Assembly (NCBI GenBank): GCA_045106735.1
Contig: JBGCEZ010000009.1
Location: 1-64,000 of the forward strand
Reading direction: 5' to 3'
DNA length: 64,000 nucleotides
From: JBGCEZ01 sp045106735
Lineage (GTDB): Bacteria; Planctomycetota; Phycisphaerae; Phycisphaerales; SM1A02
Below, piece by piece: positions 1 to 8,562 of this stretch. The stretch's first letter is position 1; each line of letters begins with the position of its first letter. The position numbers and the translations under genes are program-made. A model generated the notes under the pieces. That model did not search any database and was not told the DNA's origin. It was given only the letters and a program-made list of their open reading frames with translations.

Positions 1-1119
1 CCGTCCGGTGAGCAGCCAGTTTCTTAGCCACAGTCTGGGGAACAGCTAGGATCGCAGCCACAGTCCGGAGAACAGCCAGGATGAGAGCGGCAGTCTGGTG
101 AGCAGCCAGGTTCACAGCCACAGTCCGGTGACCAGCCGGGATCGCAGCCACAGTCCGGTGAGCAGCCAGGTTCGCAGCCACAGTCTGGCGAACAGCCAGG
201 ATCGCAGCCACAGTCCGGAGAACAGCCAGGATCAGAGCCGCAGTCTGGTGAGCAGCCAGGTTCACAGCCACAGTCCGGTGACCAGCCGGGATCGCAGCCA
301 CAGTCCGGTGAGCAGCCCGGATCGCAGCCGCAGTCCGGTGAGCAGCCGGGATCGCAGCCACAGTCCGGCGAACAGCCAGGATCGCAGCCGCAGTCCGGGG
401 AACAGCCAGGTTCGCAGCCACAGTCCGGTGAACAGCCGGGATCGCCGTCGCAATCCGATGCGGGCGAGGGATCGTCGCGCGGATCCGGCTCGAGTAGCAA
501 TTCGCAATCGGGGGCCGGTTCCGGGACCGAAGCCGGCCGCGGCGACGACGGGAAGCCATCGGACACGCTCCGCGACATCGCGAGTCGGCGCAGAGGGGCC
601 GACGATGCCCGCCGCCGCGCGGGGGAAGCCAGGGACTTCGCCCGGCGACTGGCCGACCAGAACGACCCTTCGGCCGCTCGACGATTCGGCGATGCCGATG
701 GGCCGCCGCGAAACGGCAACCGTCCCGATTCAGCATCTGCTGAACGTCGCTTTGGTGATGAACGCGTGCCGCTCGGCGATGACGCTCCGGCGACCGACGG
801 TCAGTCCATCGGCGAACTGCCTGGAGACGGCGGTGCCACCGGCACGGCCAACGCACCAGGGACGCGAGTCCGCCCCCGCGCGGTCCCCGAAGCAGCCGCA
901 GCAGCCGAGCGCGCGGTTGAAGAACAGCGGGTGCCGCCCCGCTACCACGACCTCATCCGCCGCTACTTCCAACGGCTCCAGGACGATGGCTCCGGCCCGG
1001 CCACGAACGCGGGCTCCGGCTCAAGCGCCCGTCCCACGCAATCGCCGCCCCCGCAACCGGCGTCGTCGCCCGCCGGGCCAGCCGGTCCCGCCGGTCCCCC
1101 CGGGGGCAGCGCGCCGTGA
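1..1119 (+). CDS. Repeat-rich protein, 3' part, with two in-frame stops near the window edge
   Basis: Reading frame 1 codes for about 14 tandem copies of a ten-residue unit, consensus QSGEQPGSQP. A polar, charged stretch follows, and then a C-terminus containing PPRYHDLIRRYFQRLQ (about 940-985) and a Gly/Pro tail. The stop at 1117-1119 overlaps the GTG of the next gene by 4 bp (GTGA), so the two are probably translationally coupled. The PxRYxxLIRxYF element recalls C-termini of large membrane-associated proteins found beside VWA genes in planctomycete MoxR operons (inference). The frame is interrupted by TAG at 25-27 and TGA at 82-84. After position 84 it stays open for 345 codons, but no ATG, GTG or TTG is seen in frame before the GTG at 766. 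Either the gene starts upstream and is broken, the edge sequence carries errors, or a short product starts at 766. Function not recognised. Confidence 0.55.
31..450 (+). repeat. 30-bp coding tandem repeat, about 14 units
   Basis: Each unit resembles CAGTCCGGTGAGCAGCCAGG plus ten more bases and encodes QSGEQPGSQP in frame 1. The segment from 61 is repeated from 211, exactly five units later. Over about 105 bp the two copies differ only at 83 and 89, both C in the downstream copy and G in the upstream one. The change at 83 creates the in-frame TGA. This points to recent higher-order duplication within the array. Confidence 0.9.
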
Positions 1120-4100
1120 GTCTGGTCTTCGAGCACCCGACACTCCTTTTGGTCGCCCTCGTCGCTCTACCGGTCGCTTGGATCGCGTGGCGCTCGACGC
1201 GCGCGCTCGACCGAACACGTCGAAGCACCATCATCGGCTTCCGAGCGTTGGTGCTCGTCCTTTTGGCCGTTGCCCTCGCCACGCCGGCGATCATGCGCTC
1301 ACACGATGACCTCACGGTTGTCGCCGTCGTCGACATCAGTGGCTCCGTCCGCCGATTCGCTGAACCCGACTCGATCGGTCCGGATGACGGCGGAATCGAT
1401 CGGCGTCCTGTCTTTGGCGATGCGGCCGCGGGAAGCGACCCGAACGTCGATCAGTTCCGTGGCTCCGCCAGCTCGCTCACCCTCAGTCGCATTCGCGATT
1501 GGCTCGAACTCGCCGCTGCGGGCAAGCGACGGACCGATCGCCTCGGCGTGGTCGTCTTCGACGGTTCCGCCCGGGCCACGCTCGCCCCGCTCTCCGGCGA
1601 TCTTCCGCCGCTGACGCTTGACGTGCGCGGGGCCGACGGCAGCTCAATCGAGGAGGCCGTTCGGCTTGGCCTGGCCCTCATGCCGGCCGATACGACCCAT
1701 CGCATCGTCCTGATTTCCGACGGCAACCAAACCAGAGGAGATGCCACGGCGGCCGCCGAACTGGCGGCGGGCGGGCGGGCGAATCGGGCCCGCACAGCCC
1801 GAACCGTCGATGCGGCCACGGACACGAACGCCGACGAAGGCCGAAACGGCCCCGACCAAACGTCGCCCGTTGCCGCGCGCCGAGCCGCCGGACCGGATCC
1901 TGTGCCGATCGATGTGCTGCCGATCGAGTACCGCATTGATTCGGATGTCCGCATCGTTGAACTCGCCACGCCCACGACGGCCCAGCCGGGACAGGTGGTC
2001 GACGCGCGGGTCGTCATCGAATCGACACGGCGAATCAGTGGCCGACTTTCCGCCCGCGTCGAGGGCGCACCGGTCGACATCAATGGCGCCGAACCGGGCA
2101 CCGATCGTGCACTGCGCGTCCCGGCGGGGCGCACCGTCTTGGTGGTTCCCATTCGCCTCGGAACGACGCCGGTGAACCGGGTGCAAATCGGCTTCGACCC
2201 GGATGATCCGCGAGCCGATGCCCTCAACGACAACAACGTTGCCCGTTCGATCACCGCAACGCCCGGAGCAGGCCGGACTTTGGTGGCCACGACCCGCGGC
2301 CGCGACGTGCCCATTTCATCCCTCATTCGGGCCAACGATCTGCCGGTCGAAGTCATCGAACCATGGCAGTTGCCGACGAACCTGCTCGACCTTCAGAACC
2401 ATGATTTGATCGTGCTCGACGACGTCCCCGCCGGTTCGGTGTCGACCGAAGCGCAGGCAGCCATCGCCCGACACGTGCAGGATCTCGGCGGCGGTCTGCT
2501 CGTGATCGGCGGCTCGCAGTCGTTTGGCGCGGGCGGTTGGGCGGGCACTCCGATCGCCTCCATTCTCCCGCTCGACCCCGATCCCCCCAAAGACATGGTG
2601 CTGCCGACGGCGGCGCTGGTACTGGTACTCGATGAATCCGGCTCCATGGCTCGTCCTGTGGCCGGCGCCCGAGCCACGCAACAAGAGTTGGCCAACGAGG
2701 CCGCCGCCCGCGCAGTTGAATCGCTTCGCAGCGAGACTCTGGTGGGCGTCATTGCGTTCTCCAGTGCTCCACAAACGGTCGTTCGCCTGCAACGACTCGA
2801 ACGCGATGGTCAGATTGCCGACGACATCCGCGGGATCGTGCCGAGTGGCGGCACCAACATCGGCGCGGCGTTGCAAGCGGCCGACGACATGCTTCGGGAC
2901 GTGGATGTCGACCGAAAGTTTGTGGTTCTGCTGACCGACGGACGGTCCAGCAGTGGCGACATTTCGCAGCTCGCCCAATCCATGGGCAATCGCAACATCC
3001 AAGTCACCACCATTGGCATTGGCGACGAGATCGATGCGGAACTGCTGACCGCGATCGCCGACGCGAGCGGCGGCGAGTTCATTCGCGTCGTCAACGCCAC
3101 CACCCTGCCCCGCGTCTTGGTCGACAGCGTGCAGATCATCAATCGTCCGCTCATCAAGGAATCGACGTTCCGTCCCCAACGCCTCGCGACCGGCAGTTCG
3201 GTCGCCGCTGATTTGGAACGCGTTCCGACCCTCAATGGTTTGGTGGTGACCGGACCGCGACCAGAGCCCGACGCAATCATTGAGGCGATCCACCCCGACG
3301 GCGAACCGCTGCTCGCACGGTGGTCGGTGGGTCTCGGCCGGGTGACGGCGTTCACGAGCGACTTCGGAGGGGATTGGTCGACGTCGTGGGTCGACGATCG
3401 AGTCGCCCGCGGGTTCTGGATGCGTCAGGTCCGCGAGACGATTCGGCCGCGCAGCGATGGGCGGACCGATCTTGTGCTCACCATCGACGATGGACGTCTG
3501 CGCATTTCCACTGAAGTCAACGACACCGACGGGCCGGTTGACTTTCTGGATGTCGAGGCCACCGTCTTCGGCCCGAGTGGGTCCGAGACCATCTCGCTGC
3601 GGCAGTCAGGCCCGGGGCGATATGCGGCCGACGTGCCGGCTGAGCCGTCGGGCGAGTACGTCGTGGCCATCAGTGCCCGGCGTGGCGACGTCACCATGCC
3701 GCCGGCGGTGGGCGGCGTGAGTCGCCGGTCCGGCGAAGAGTTCCGCCGCCTCCGGAGCGACCTCGACTTGCTCGACCGCATCGTCGACCAGACCGGGGGA
3801 CGCAGGCTCGATCCGTTGGACCCGAGCGCGGTTGATCTCTTCGACCGTACCGGCCTGCCCGAAAGTGTCTCCTTGCGCCCTGCCTGGACGGTCGTGCTCT
3901 TCATCCTCCTGGCGGCCTATCTTCTCGACGTGGCGACGCGGCGGATCGCTTGGAGTGGATCCGCCGTGCGAGAAGCGATCTCGATGCGGCTGCATATGCT
4001 GCGACCACATGCCGCGACTGCGTCGGCATCCGTCGCTGGACTGCGTGACCGATCCACCGATCAGCGGGATCGTCAAGACGAACAAGATGCGACGCGAATC

Positions 4101-4625
4101 GCCCGCGTCGATGCCCTCCAGAAGGCAACGGCGGCCGAGACCCAGCGGCGGCGAATCCAACGCTCGATTCCGCGTCGTTCGAACCCCACGGCGTCCACGG
4201 ACGCGACGGACGCCGCGAAGGCGAACAACGCGGATACAGCGGATGCCTCGCGTCGGAGCGCCCCGCCCAGTACGGGCACGACGCCCGCGCCGGATCCTCG
4301 GGCGCGGACCAAGCAAGCCCGCTCCACGCCCCCGGCAGGCCGCACGACCACCCCACCGAGTCGTCCGGACTCGACCGGCTCAACCACGCCCCCAACGCCC
4401 CCCGCGACGGAAACGCGCGACGCCAACACCGCCGGCGGGCGCCGCCCGGCCCGGCGCGGTGGCCCAGCTCCCATCAACGATCGGACCGGGGATGCGTCGA
4501 CAACCGACCCCAAGAACGCGTCGGGCAACTCGGACGCGTCGAATCCGGACGACGACGCGTCCACGACCGGGGGTCTGCTGGAAGCCAAGCGACGGGCGCG
4601 TCGGCGGTTGGATGGGGACGGATAG
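1116..4625 (+). CDS. Large membrane protein with two VWA domains and a GATase1-like segment
   Basis: The 1169-residue protein starts at a GTG that overlaps the previous stop. Two hydrophobic helices occur at about residues 5-27 and 43-62. A first von Willebrand A domain follows, with DISGS as its MIDAS-like motif at about residue 70. A segment at about 425-475 (DLIVLDDVP, GGGLLVIGG) resembles the class I glutamine amidotransferase-like fold found in this family. A second VWA domain starts near 495 with a full MIDAS motif, DESGS, and the later LLTDGRSSSGD. A final hydrophobic helix is near 920-940. The last 230 residues are a low-complexity Pro/Thr/Asp/Arg tail, presumably cytoplasmic. Related proteins are usually encoded with MoxR ATPases and DUF58 and BatA proteins and may act in metal-dependent assembly of envelope complexes. 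The substrate is unknown. Confidence 0.85.
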   Translation: MSLVFEHPTLLLVALVALPVAWIAWRSTRALDRTRRSTIIGFRALVLVLLAVALATPAIMRSHDDLTVVAVVDISGSVRRFAEPDSIGPDDGGIDRRPVFGDAAAGSDPNVDQFRGSASSLTLSRIRDWLELAAAGKRRTDRLGVVVFDGSARATLAPLSGDLPPLTLDVRGADGSSIEEAVRLGLALMPADTTHRIVLISDGNQTRGDATAAAELAAGGRANRARTARTVDAATDTNADEGRNGPDQTSPVAARRAAGPDPVPIDVLPIEYRIDSDVRIVELATPTTAQPGQVVDARVVIESTRRISGRLSARVEGAPVDINGAEPGTDRALRVPAGRTVLVVPIRLGTTPVNRVQIGFDPDDPRADALNDNNVARSITATPGAGRTLVATTRGRDVPISSLIRANDLPVEVIEPWQLPTNLLDLQNHDLIVLDDVPAGSVSTEAQAAIARHVQDLGGGLLVIGGSQSFGAGGWAGTPIASILPLDPDPPKDMVLPTAALVLVLDESGSMARPVAGARATQQELANEAAARAVESLRSETLVGVIAFSSAPQTVVRLQRLERDGQIADDIRGIVPSGGTNIGAALQAADDMLRDVDVDRKFVVLLTDGRSSSGDISQLAQSMGNRNIQVTTIGIGDEIDAELLTAIADASGGEFIRVVNATTLPRVLVDSVQIINRPLIKESTFRPQRLATGSSVAADLERVPTLNGLVVTGPRPEPDAIIEAIHPDGEPLLARWSVGLGRVTAFTSDFGGDWSTSWVDDRVARGFWMRQVRETIRPRSDGRTDLVLTIDDGRLRISTEVNDTDGPVDFLDVEATVFGPSGSETISLRQSGPGRYAADVPAEPSGEYVVAISARRGDVTMPPAVGGVSRRSGEEFRRLRSDLDLLDRIVDQTGGRRLDPLDPSAVDLFDRTGLPESVSLRPAWTVVLFILLAAYLLDVATRRIAWSGSAVREAISMRLHMLRPHAATASASVAGLRDRSTDQRDRQDEQDATRIARVDALQKATAAETQRRRIQRSIPRRSNPTASTDATDAAKANNADTADASRRSAPPSTGTTPAPDPRARTKQARSTPPAGRTTTPPSRPDSTGSTTPPTPPATETRDANTAGGRRPARRGGPAPINDRTGDASTTDPKNASGNSDASNPDDDASTTGGLLEAKRRARRRLDGDG

Positions 4626-4651
4626 GCAACGATGCCCCACAGCGGACCACT

Positions 4652-4691
4652 CCGAATGACGCCGGATCGCGCCGAATGACGCCGGATCACG
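4652..4691. repeat. 20-bp direct repeat, two copies
   Basis: CCGAATGACGCCGGATCGCG occurs twice head to tail with one mismatch, in the gap after the VWA gene. The role is unknown. It could be a regulatory site or replication slippage. Confidence 0.8.
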
Positions 4692-4854
4692 CGGGCGCCT
4701 TGTACCGCCTGGCGACCCCATAACGTCGTTGTCGGAATCCTCGTACCGCCCCCGGGCCGCGTTTCTGCCTCCCAAGCCACTTTCCCCGCCACTCCGCCGC
4801 CACCAATCCCGATTCGCCAACAAAAGCAGCCATACCGCCGCATATGCTGCTTCG

Positions 4855-6813
4855 ATGACCATTTCGCCATCGCCATCGCTCTCACGATCTTGTGGCACCC
4901 GCACCCGTACCCCCGTTCGCGTGCGCCCAGGCTCCCCCGGCGGCCACCGCATCCGACGCCTCTGCGCAGCCCTCGCCACCGTCGCGTGCGTGATGGCCCC
5001 GGCCCTGTTCACGACGCCCGCGTCCGCGCAAATGCGCGTCGTCACCTGGAACGTGGCCAAGCTGGCCGGGAATCAGAACGCGATCCGGGACGTCATGGAG
5101 TATCTCGTCGTCGATGACGTCGATGGGTACGCCGTCGCCCCCGACATCTTGATCCTGCAGGAGGTCCAGAACGGACAAGCTTCGACACTCCGTTCACTCA
5201 TGCAGCAAGCCGCGCCCCCTGGCGTGACGTACGCCATCGCGACGTACACCAACTTCAATGAAGACGGCGTGGCCGGCGCCCAAGCACTGCTTTACCGCAG
5301 CGACCGTGTCACCGAGATCACATCCGGACACCGCGACATCGCCAGCGGCGCCGGACGCCGCGCTGACCGTTGGCAAATGCGATGGCTTGATGCCGATCCG
5401 ATCGAAGGAACGGTGTGGATTTACGGCATGCATCTCAAGGCTTCGCCAGGCGGCTCGAACGAAGCCCAACGCCAAGCCGGCGCTGACGCGATTCGCGATG
5501 ATGCCGAAACGCTACCCGACGGCAGCAACGTGCTCTACGCCGGCGACATGAACCTGTACACCTCGAGTGAACCGGCTTTCGGCGAGTTCCTTTCTGCCGG
5601 AGTCAACCAGGCCTACGACGTGCTCGGCCCCGGAGATTGGACCGGTCCGGCCAACGCCATCAAGCATTCGCAGTCGCCCGTCGGACCGACCGGCGGCGCG
5701 CTCGTTGGTGGCGGCATCGACGATCGCTTCGACTTCATCTTGCCCACCATCGCGTTGGATGATGCCGACGGGATCGCCATCATTGGCACGTCCTACCGTT
5801 CCGTCGGCAACGATGGCAATCACTACAACCAAGCAATCAACACCGGCAACAACTTCTACTTTCCCGGCGATGTCGCCGCGTCGAACGACTTGGCCGATGC
5901 GCTCACCCAAGCTTCGGACCACGTGCCGGTCCTGGTCGACTTCCAGATCCCGGCGGTCATGGATGTCACTCTCGCGCCGACGTTCGGACCCGTCATCCAA
6001 GGTGGTCCGCTGCTCATCCCGGCGAGCGTGCAGAACGGCGCCGACGTCGAGATTCCCGCCGGCTCCGAAAACCTGTTCGTGGAGTGGACGACTTCCGGCG
6101 CCCTGCTCAGTGGCGGCGGAGCGTTCTTTGTTGAACCGCTCGGACCAGCGCAGTCGCTCACCGTCTTGTTCGATACGGGCACGCCCGGTGTCGTCAACGG
6201 CAGCCTGAATCTCAGTAGCCCCGGAGAGGGCGTCAAGGATGCCGATCGTTCGGTGAACGTCACCGGCACCGTTCTCCGGCCCGCCGCGGCTTCGTTCGCG
6301 GCTGGCGCTCCAGTGACGACGCGCACCATCGAGCTTGACACGATGCCCGACACCGGCCCATTGCCGATCGATGTCTTGATCTTCAATGCAGGATGGGATG
6401 CGATGCAAGCCCGGCTTGACGCGGATTCGATCGACAACCTCGGCGGCGAATTCGTGCTGGCCGGTGGCTTGCCCGGCAACATCACCAACTCCGGCGTTCT
6501 TCCGCTCGCGTTCCCCACGGACGGCGTGACCCTAGGCCTCGTCGAGCGAACCCTGACCATCAACCTCAGCGATGAAGATCTTCCCAACGCGAGTGATTCG
6601 ACGTTGGAACTGATCCTGCGCATCACCGTCGGCGGTGACACCAATCCGTTCGACCTCGATGACGACGGGCTGGTTGGTTTCGGTGACCTGCTGGTGGCGT
6701 TGGCCGCTTGGGGCGAGTGCCCGAACGGCGATCCGTGTGCCGCCGACTTTGACGAGAACGGCTTCGTGGACTTCGGCGACTTGCTCAGCTTGCTGGCCGC
6801 CTTCGGCAGCTAA
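4855..6813 (+). CDS. Secreted endonuclease/exonuclease/phosphatase family protein with dockerin-like C-terminus
   Basis: A 652-residue exported hydrolase of the EEP (DNase I-like) superfamily. ATG 4855 is preferred over the TTG at 4729, which would add 42 residues ahead of an already long n-region. A signal peptide ends at TPASA/QM around residue 57. The EEP motifs appear in order: VVTWNVAKL, ILILQEVQ (catalytic Glu), LYAGDMNLY (GDxN) and SDHVPVLVDF (the terminal SDH). The middle part is beta-rich, with a stretch resembling choice-of-anchor or Ig-like repeats. The C-terminal 50 residues hold two Ca-binding dockerin-like repeats, DLDDDGLVGFGDLL and DFDENGFVDFGDLL, as in many Phycisphaerales exported proteins. 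This suggests surface attachment or sorting. The substrate (DNA, phosphodiester or sphingomyelin-like) cannot be told from sequence. Confidence 0.9.
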   Translation: MTISPSPSLSRSCGTRTRTPVRVRPGSPGGHRIRRLCAALATVACVMAPALFTTPASAQMRVVTWNVAKLAGNQNAIRDVMEYLVVDDVDGYAVAPDILILQEVQNGQASTLRSLMQQAAPPGVTYAIATYTNFNEDGVAGAQALLYRSDRVTEITSGHRDIASGAGRRADRWQMRWLDADPIEGTVWIYGMHLKASPGGSNEAQRQAGADAIRDDAETLPDGSNVLYAGDMNLYTSSEPAFGEFLSAGVNQAYDVLGPGDWTGPANAIKHSQSPVGPTGGALVGGGIDDRFDFILPTIALDDADGIAIIGTSYRSVGNDGNHYNQAINTGNNFYFPGDVAASNDLADALTQASDHVPVLVDFQIPAVMDVTLAPTFGPVIQGGPLLIPASVQNGADVEIPAGSENLFVEWTTSGALLSGGGAFFVEPLGPAQSLTVLFDTGTPGVVNGSLNLSSPGEGVKDADRSVNVTGTVLRPAAASFAAGAPVTTRTIELDTMPDTGPLPIDVLIFNAGWDAMQARLDADSIDNLGGEFVLAGGLPGNITNSGVLPLAFPTDGVTLGLVERTLTINLSDEDLPNASDSTLELILRITVGGDTNPFDLDDDGLVGFGDLLVALAAWGECPNGDPCAADFDENGFVDFGDLLSLLAAFGS

Positions 6814-6973
6814 CAGCCCGTTGAAGAAGCCCGTCTCGTCCGGAGTGCGATGCTTCCGTCCCTCGCGCGGAGCCGAATCGAAGTCATATCCACTCGATTG
6901 CGCCGAGATTCGGCGACAACGCGTCAGGCGGAATGATCGTGCTCAGGACGGGAGAGGGTTTTTCAACGGGCTG
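6814..6973. mobile_element. Candidate MITE-like element bounded by 12-bp perfect inverted repeats
   Basis: CAGCCCGTTGAA at 6814-6825 directly follows the upstream TAA stop. Its exact reverse complement lies at 6962-6973. The 160-bp unit has no coding potential and contains a smaller inverted pair, GCCGAATC at about 6871 and GATTCGGC at about 6907. No target-site duplication is evident. It could be a miniature inverted-repeat element or an IS remnant. A long-range hairpin acting in 3' processing is an alternative. Confidence 0.45.
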
Positions 6974-7115
6974 CGAAGTCGAACGAAAGTGCGGGCGGAC
7001 GTTGGCATCGCGCCGACGTCGCGCCCGCCGGGTGGTGGCGTTGACACCGATGAAACTGTTCACCGCACCCCGGTGGATTCGGCCGTGACGCCTCGAGCGT
7101 TGCCGCCCGTTCACA
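6974..7115. other. Short convergent gap, nothing recognised
   Basis: Between the inverted-repeat element and the 3' end of the pilin-like gene. I see no gene, terminator T-run or repeat here. Together with the element it forms the 302-base non-coding stretch after the nuclease gene. Confidence 0.5.
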
Positions 7116-7679
7116 TCAGTCGATGATGAAGTAATAGCGACCATCTGCAAGCTTCACGTGCGCGCCGGTCGTGAGGTCGCCGTCATCAATCGCCGCGTCG
7201 ATCAAGGTCATGAAGTCGTCGTCGCGAGTCTCACCCGTCCCGTCGAAATGGACGCCAACCGCCGCGTACGTTTCGCCGGAGTCAGACACCTGTTCGATGT
7301 CCCAGACGCCGCCGACCGGCGTTCCGCCCTCCCACTGAACTTGCATCACGTACGCATCAAATCCAACCGGCAAGACACCCGACGCCGAATCAGGCAAAGG
7401 TGTTCCGGCATTGTCGAACTGATAGCGGTACGCCGAGTCCACGAACGCTCGCAAGTTGTTGACGTAGGTTGCCCGTGACGCATCGACCGACGCGCTGGCG
7501 AACTGCGGCACGGTGATCGCGGCGAGAATGCCAAGAATCACCACCACGATCAAGATCTCAATCAACGTGAACCCCTGGCGTTCCGGTTGGCTGGCTCGGC
7601 CAATCGTGGCTGGAGCGTCCAACTCCGGCCGGTCCAATGGGGGGGTCGATTCAATTGCGTGCGCGTCAAGCTGCGTCAT
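7116..7679 (-). CDS. Type IV pilin / type II secretion pseudopilin-like protein
   Basis: A 187-residue protein with a class III prepilin signal: GFTLIEILIVVVILGILAAI, in which cleavage by prepilin peptidase would follow the Gly and Glu+5 is present. The leader before the cleavage site is about 35 residues, long for this family but common in planctomycete 'prepilin-type N-terminal cleavage/methylation domain' proteins. The hydrophobic helix is followed by a small, mostly beta C-terminal domain without recognised motifs. ATG 7679 is chosen because GAGGAAA lies about 8 bases upstream. A start at 7742 would lack this site. It is not next to other secretion genes, so whether it joins a pilus, a pseudopilus or another surface structure is open. 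Confidence 0.88.
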   Translation of the reverse strand: MTQLDAHAIESTPPLDRPELDAPATIGRASQPERQGFTLIEILIVVVILGILAAITVPQFASASVDASRATYVNNLRAFVDSAYRYQFDNAGTPLPDSASGVLPVGFDAYVMQVQWEGGTPVGGVWDIEQVSDSGETYAAVGVHFDGTGETRDDDFMTLIDAAIDDGDLTTGAHVKLADGRYYFIID

Positions 7680-7894
7680 CGGATGCGTTTCCTCGGGTCC
7701 GGCGACAGCCGGCGACGGCGGCCGTGATCGGCACGCCACCAAGGAAGATCGATTGTTCGCCGTCCGGGGCCCAGCTCGACGCTGGAATCAGACTCGAGAC
7801 GCGTGCGCCCAGTCCATCGATCCTGCGTTCGCTTCCGAACCCGCACAGGCAGCAAAGAGGCCGCACACTGCCAAATCCACGTCGATCGAGACTG

Positions 7895-7961
7895 GCGGGG
7901 TCGGCGGCGGCGGCGGCGGCGGCGGGATTGGCGGGGTCGGCGGCGGCGGCGGCGGAGCTGG
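7895..7961. repeat. G-rich (GGC)n tract in an intergenic region
   Basis: Runs of GGCGGCGGC separated by GGGATTGGCGGGGTC form two imperfect copies on the plus strand, between two minus-strand genes. On the transcribed strand of those genes it is C-rich. G-quadruplex or slippage potential is an inference only. Confidence 0.7.
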
Positions 7962-7967
7962 CCAGCC

Positions 7968-8411
7968 TCAGGGACCAACGCCACGACGCGGCTGCTGCAG
8001 CGGCACCGTGACCGCGGCGGGCGTGCCGTCAAGCGGCACGACGGTCGCCGATACGGAAGACCAACCAATTCGCCCGGCGACGGAGATCTCGGCGTTGATC
8101 TCGGCGACACCGCCAAGATCTTCACGGTCGTACAACAGCTGAAAGATCACGGGAAAGCCATCGCCCGGATCGAGTTGCACCACGTCGATGATGGCACCGC
8201 CCGGACGGCTGAGACGCACGTCGATTCGTGACCCGGGGACAATCTCGCCGCCCAGCGGCGCGGTCAGCGCTCCCGTGATGGTGAGCGTTCCGCCGATCGC
8301 GGGCGTCGTCCGACACCCGGACAGTGCCGCACCAGCCACGATGCACACGGCGGCACACCGACATGTGCCGCAAGTCGTTCCGGAAAGAATGCGGGTCAGC
8401 AGTCCAAACAT
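7968..8411 (-). CDS. Lipoprotein with YbaY-like beta domain
   Basis: A 147-residue protein starting at ATG 8411. It has a signal sequence ending in lipobox ALSGC, so Cys about 32 would be lipidated. The mature part opens with GGTLTITGALTAPLGGEIVPG, then VDVRL-like and VIFQLLYD strands, and then SVAGRIGW. This arrangement resembles the YbaY / 'META-like' lipoprotein beta fold, in which a beta domain is built around a hydrophobic core. The match is by eye and uncertain. Longer starts up to 8528 exist, but they place 39 non-signal residues ahead of the signal peptide. The 288-base gap downstream to the pilin-like gene contains the G-rich tract. Confidence 0.7.
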   Translation of the reverse strand: MFGLLTRILSGTTCGTCRCAAVCIVAGAALSGCRTTPAIGGTLTITGALTAPLGGEIVPGSRIDVRLSRPGGAIIDVVQLDPGDGFPVIFQLLYDREDLGGVAEINAEISVAGRIGWSSVSATVVPLDGTPAAVTVPLQQPRRGVGP

Positions 8412-8562
8412 GAAGCGGTGATCCAATCGTCGCGGGCTCGGGGGCCACCACACGCGGCTTCCTGGGCGCCAATCCTCGCGGCTCGCCCGCTCAACCGCAA
8501 GGCAGCGTGGACACCGTCCGAAAACCAACAGATTTCACGTTGCATCGCGGTATCGTGGAGTC

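Noticed and set aside
31..450. Possible CRISPR array
   Set aside because: Units are contiguous coding repeats with no spacers and no cas genes nearby. The same applies to the 18-bp array at 32870.
24..719. Long minus-strand open frame encoding Cys/Pro/Asp repeats over the 30-bp array
   Set aside because: It is the antisense image of the repeat; no ribosome site and no natural end. The plus frame continues into a protein with a recognisable C-terminus coupled to the next gene.
98..1309. Plus-strand 403-codon open frame across the same region
   Set aside because: Ser/Arg-rich repeat image in the wrong frame that runs into the next gene.
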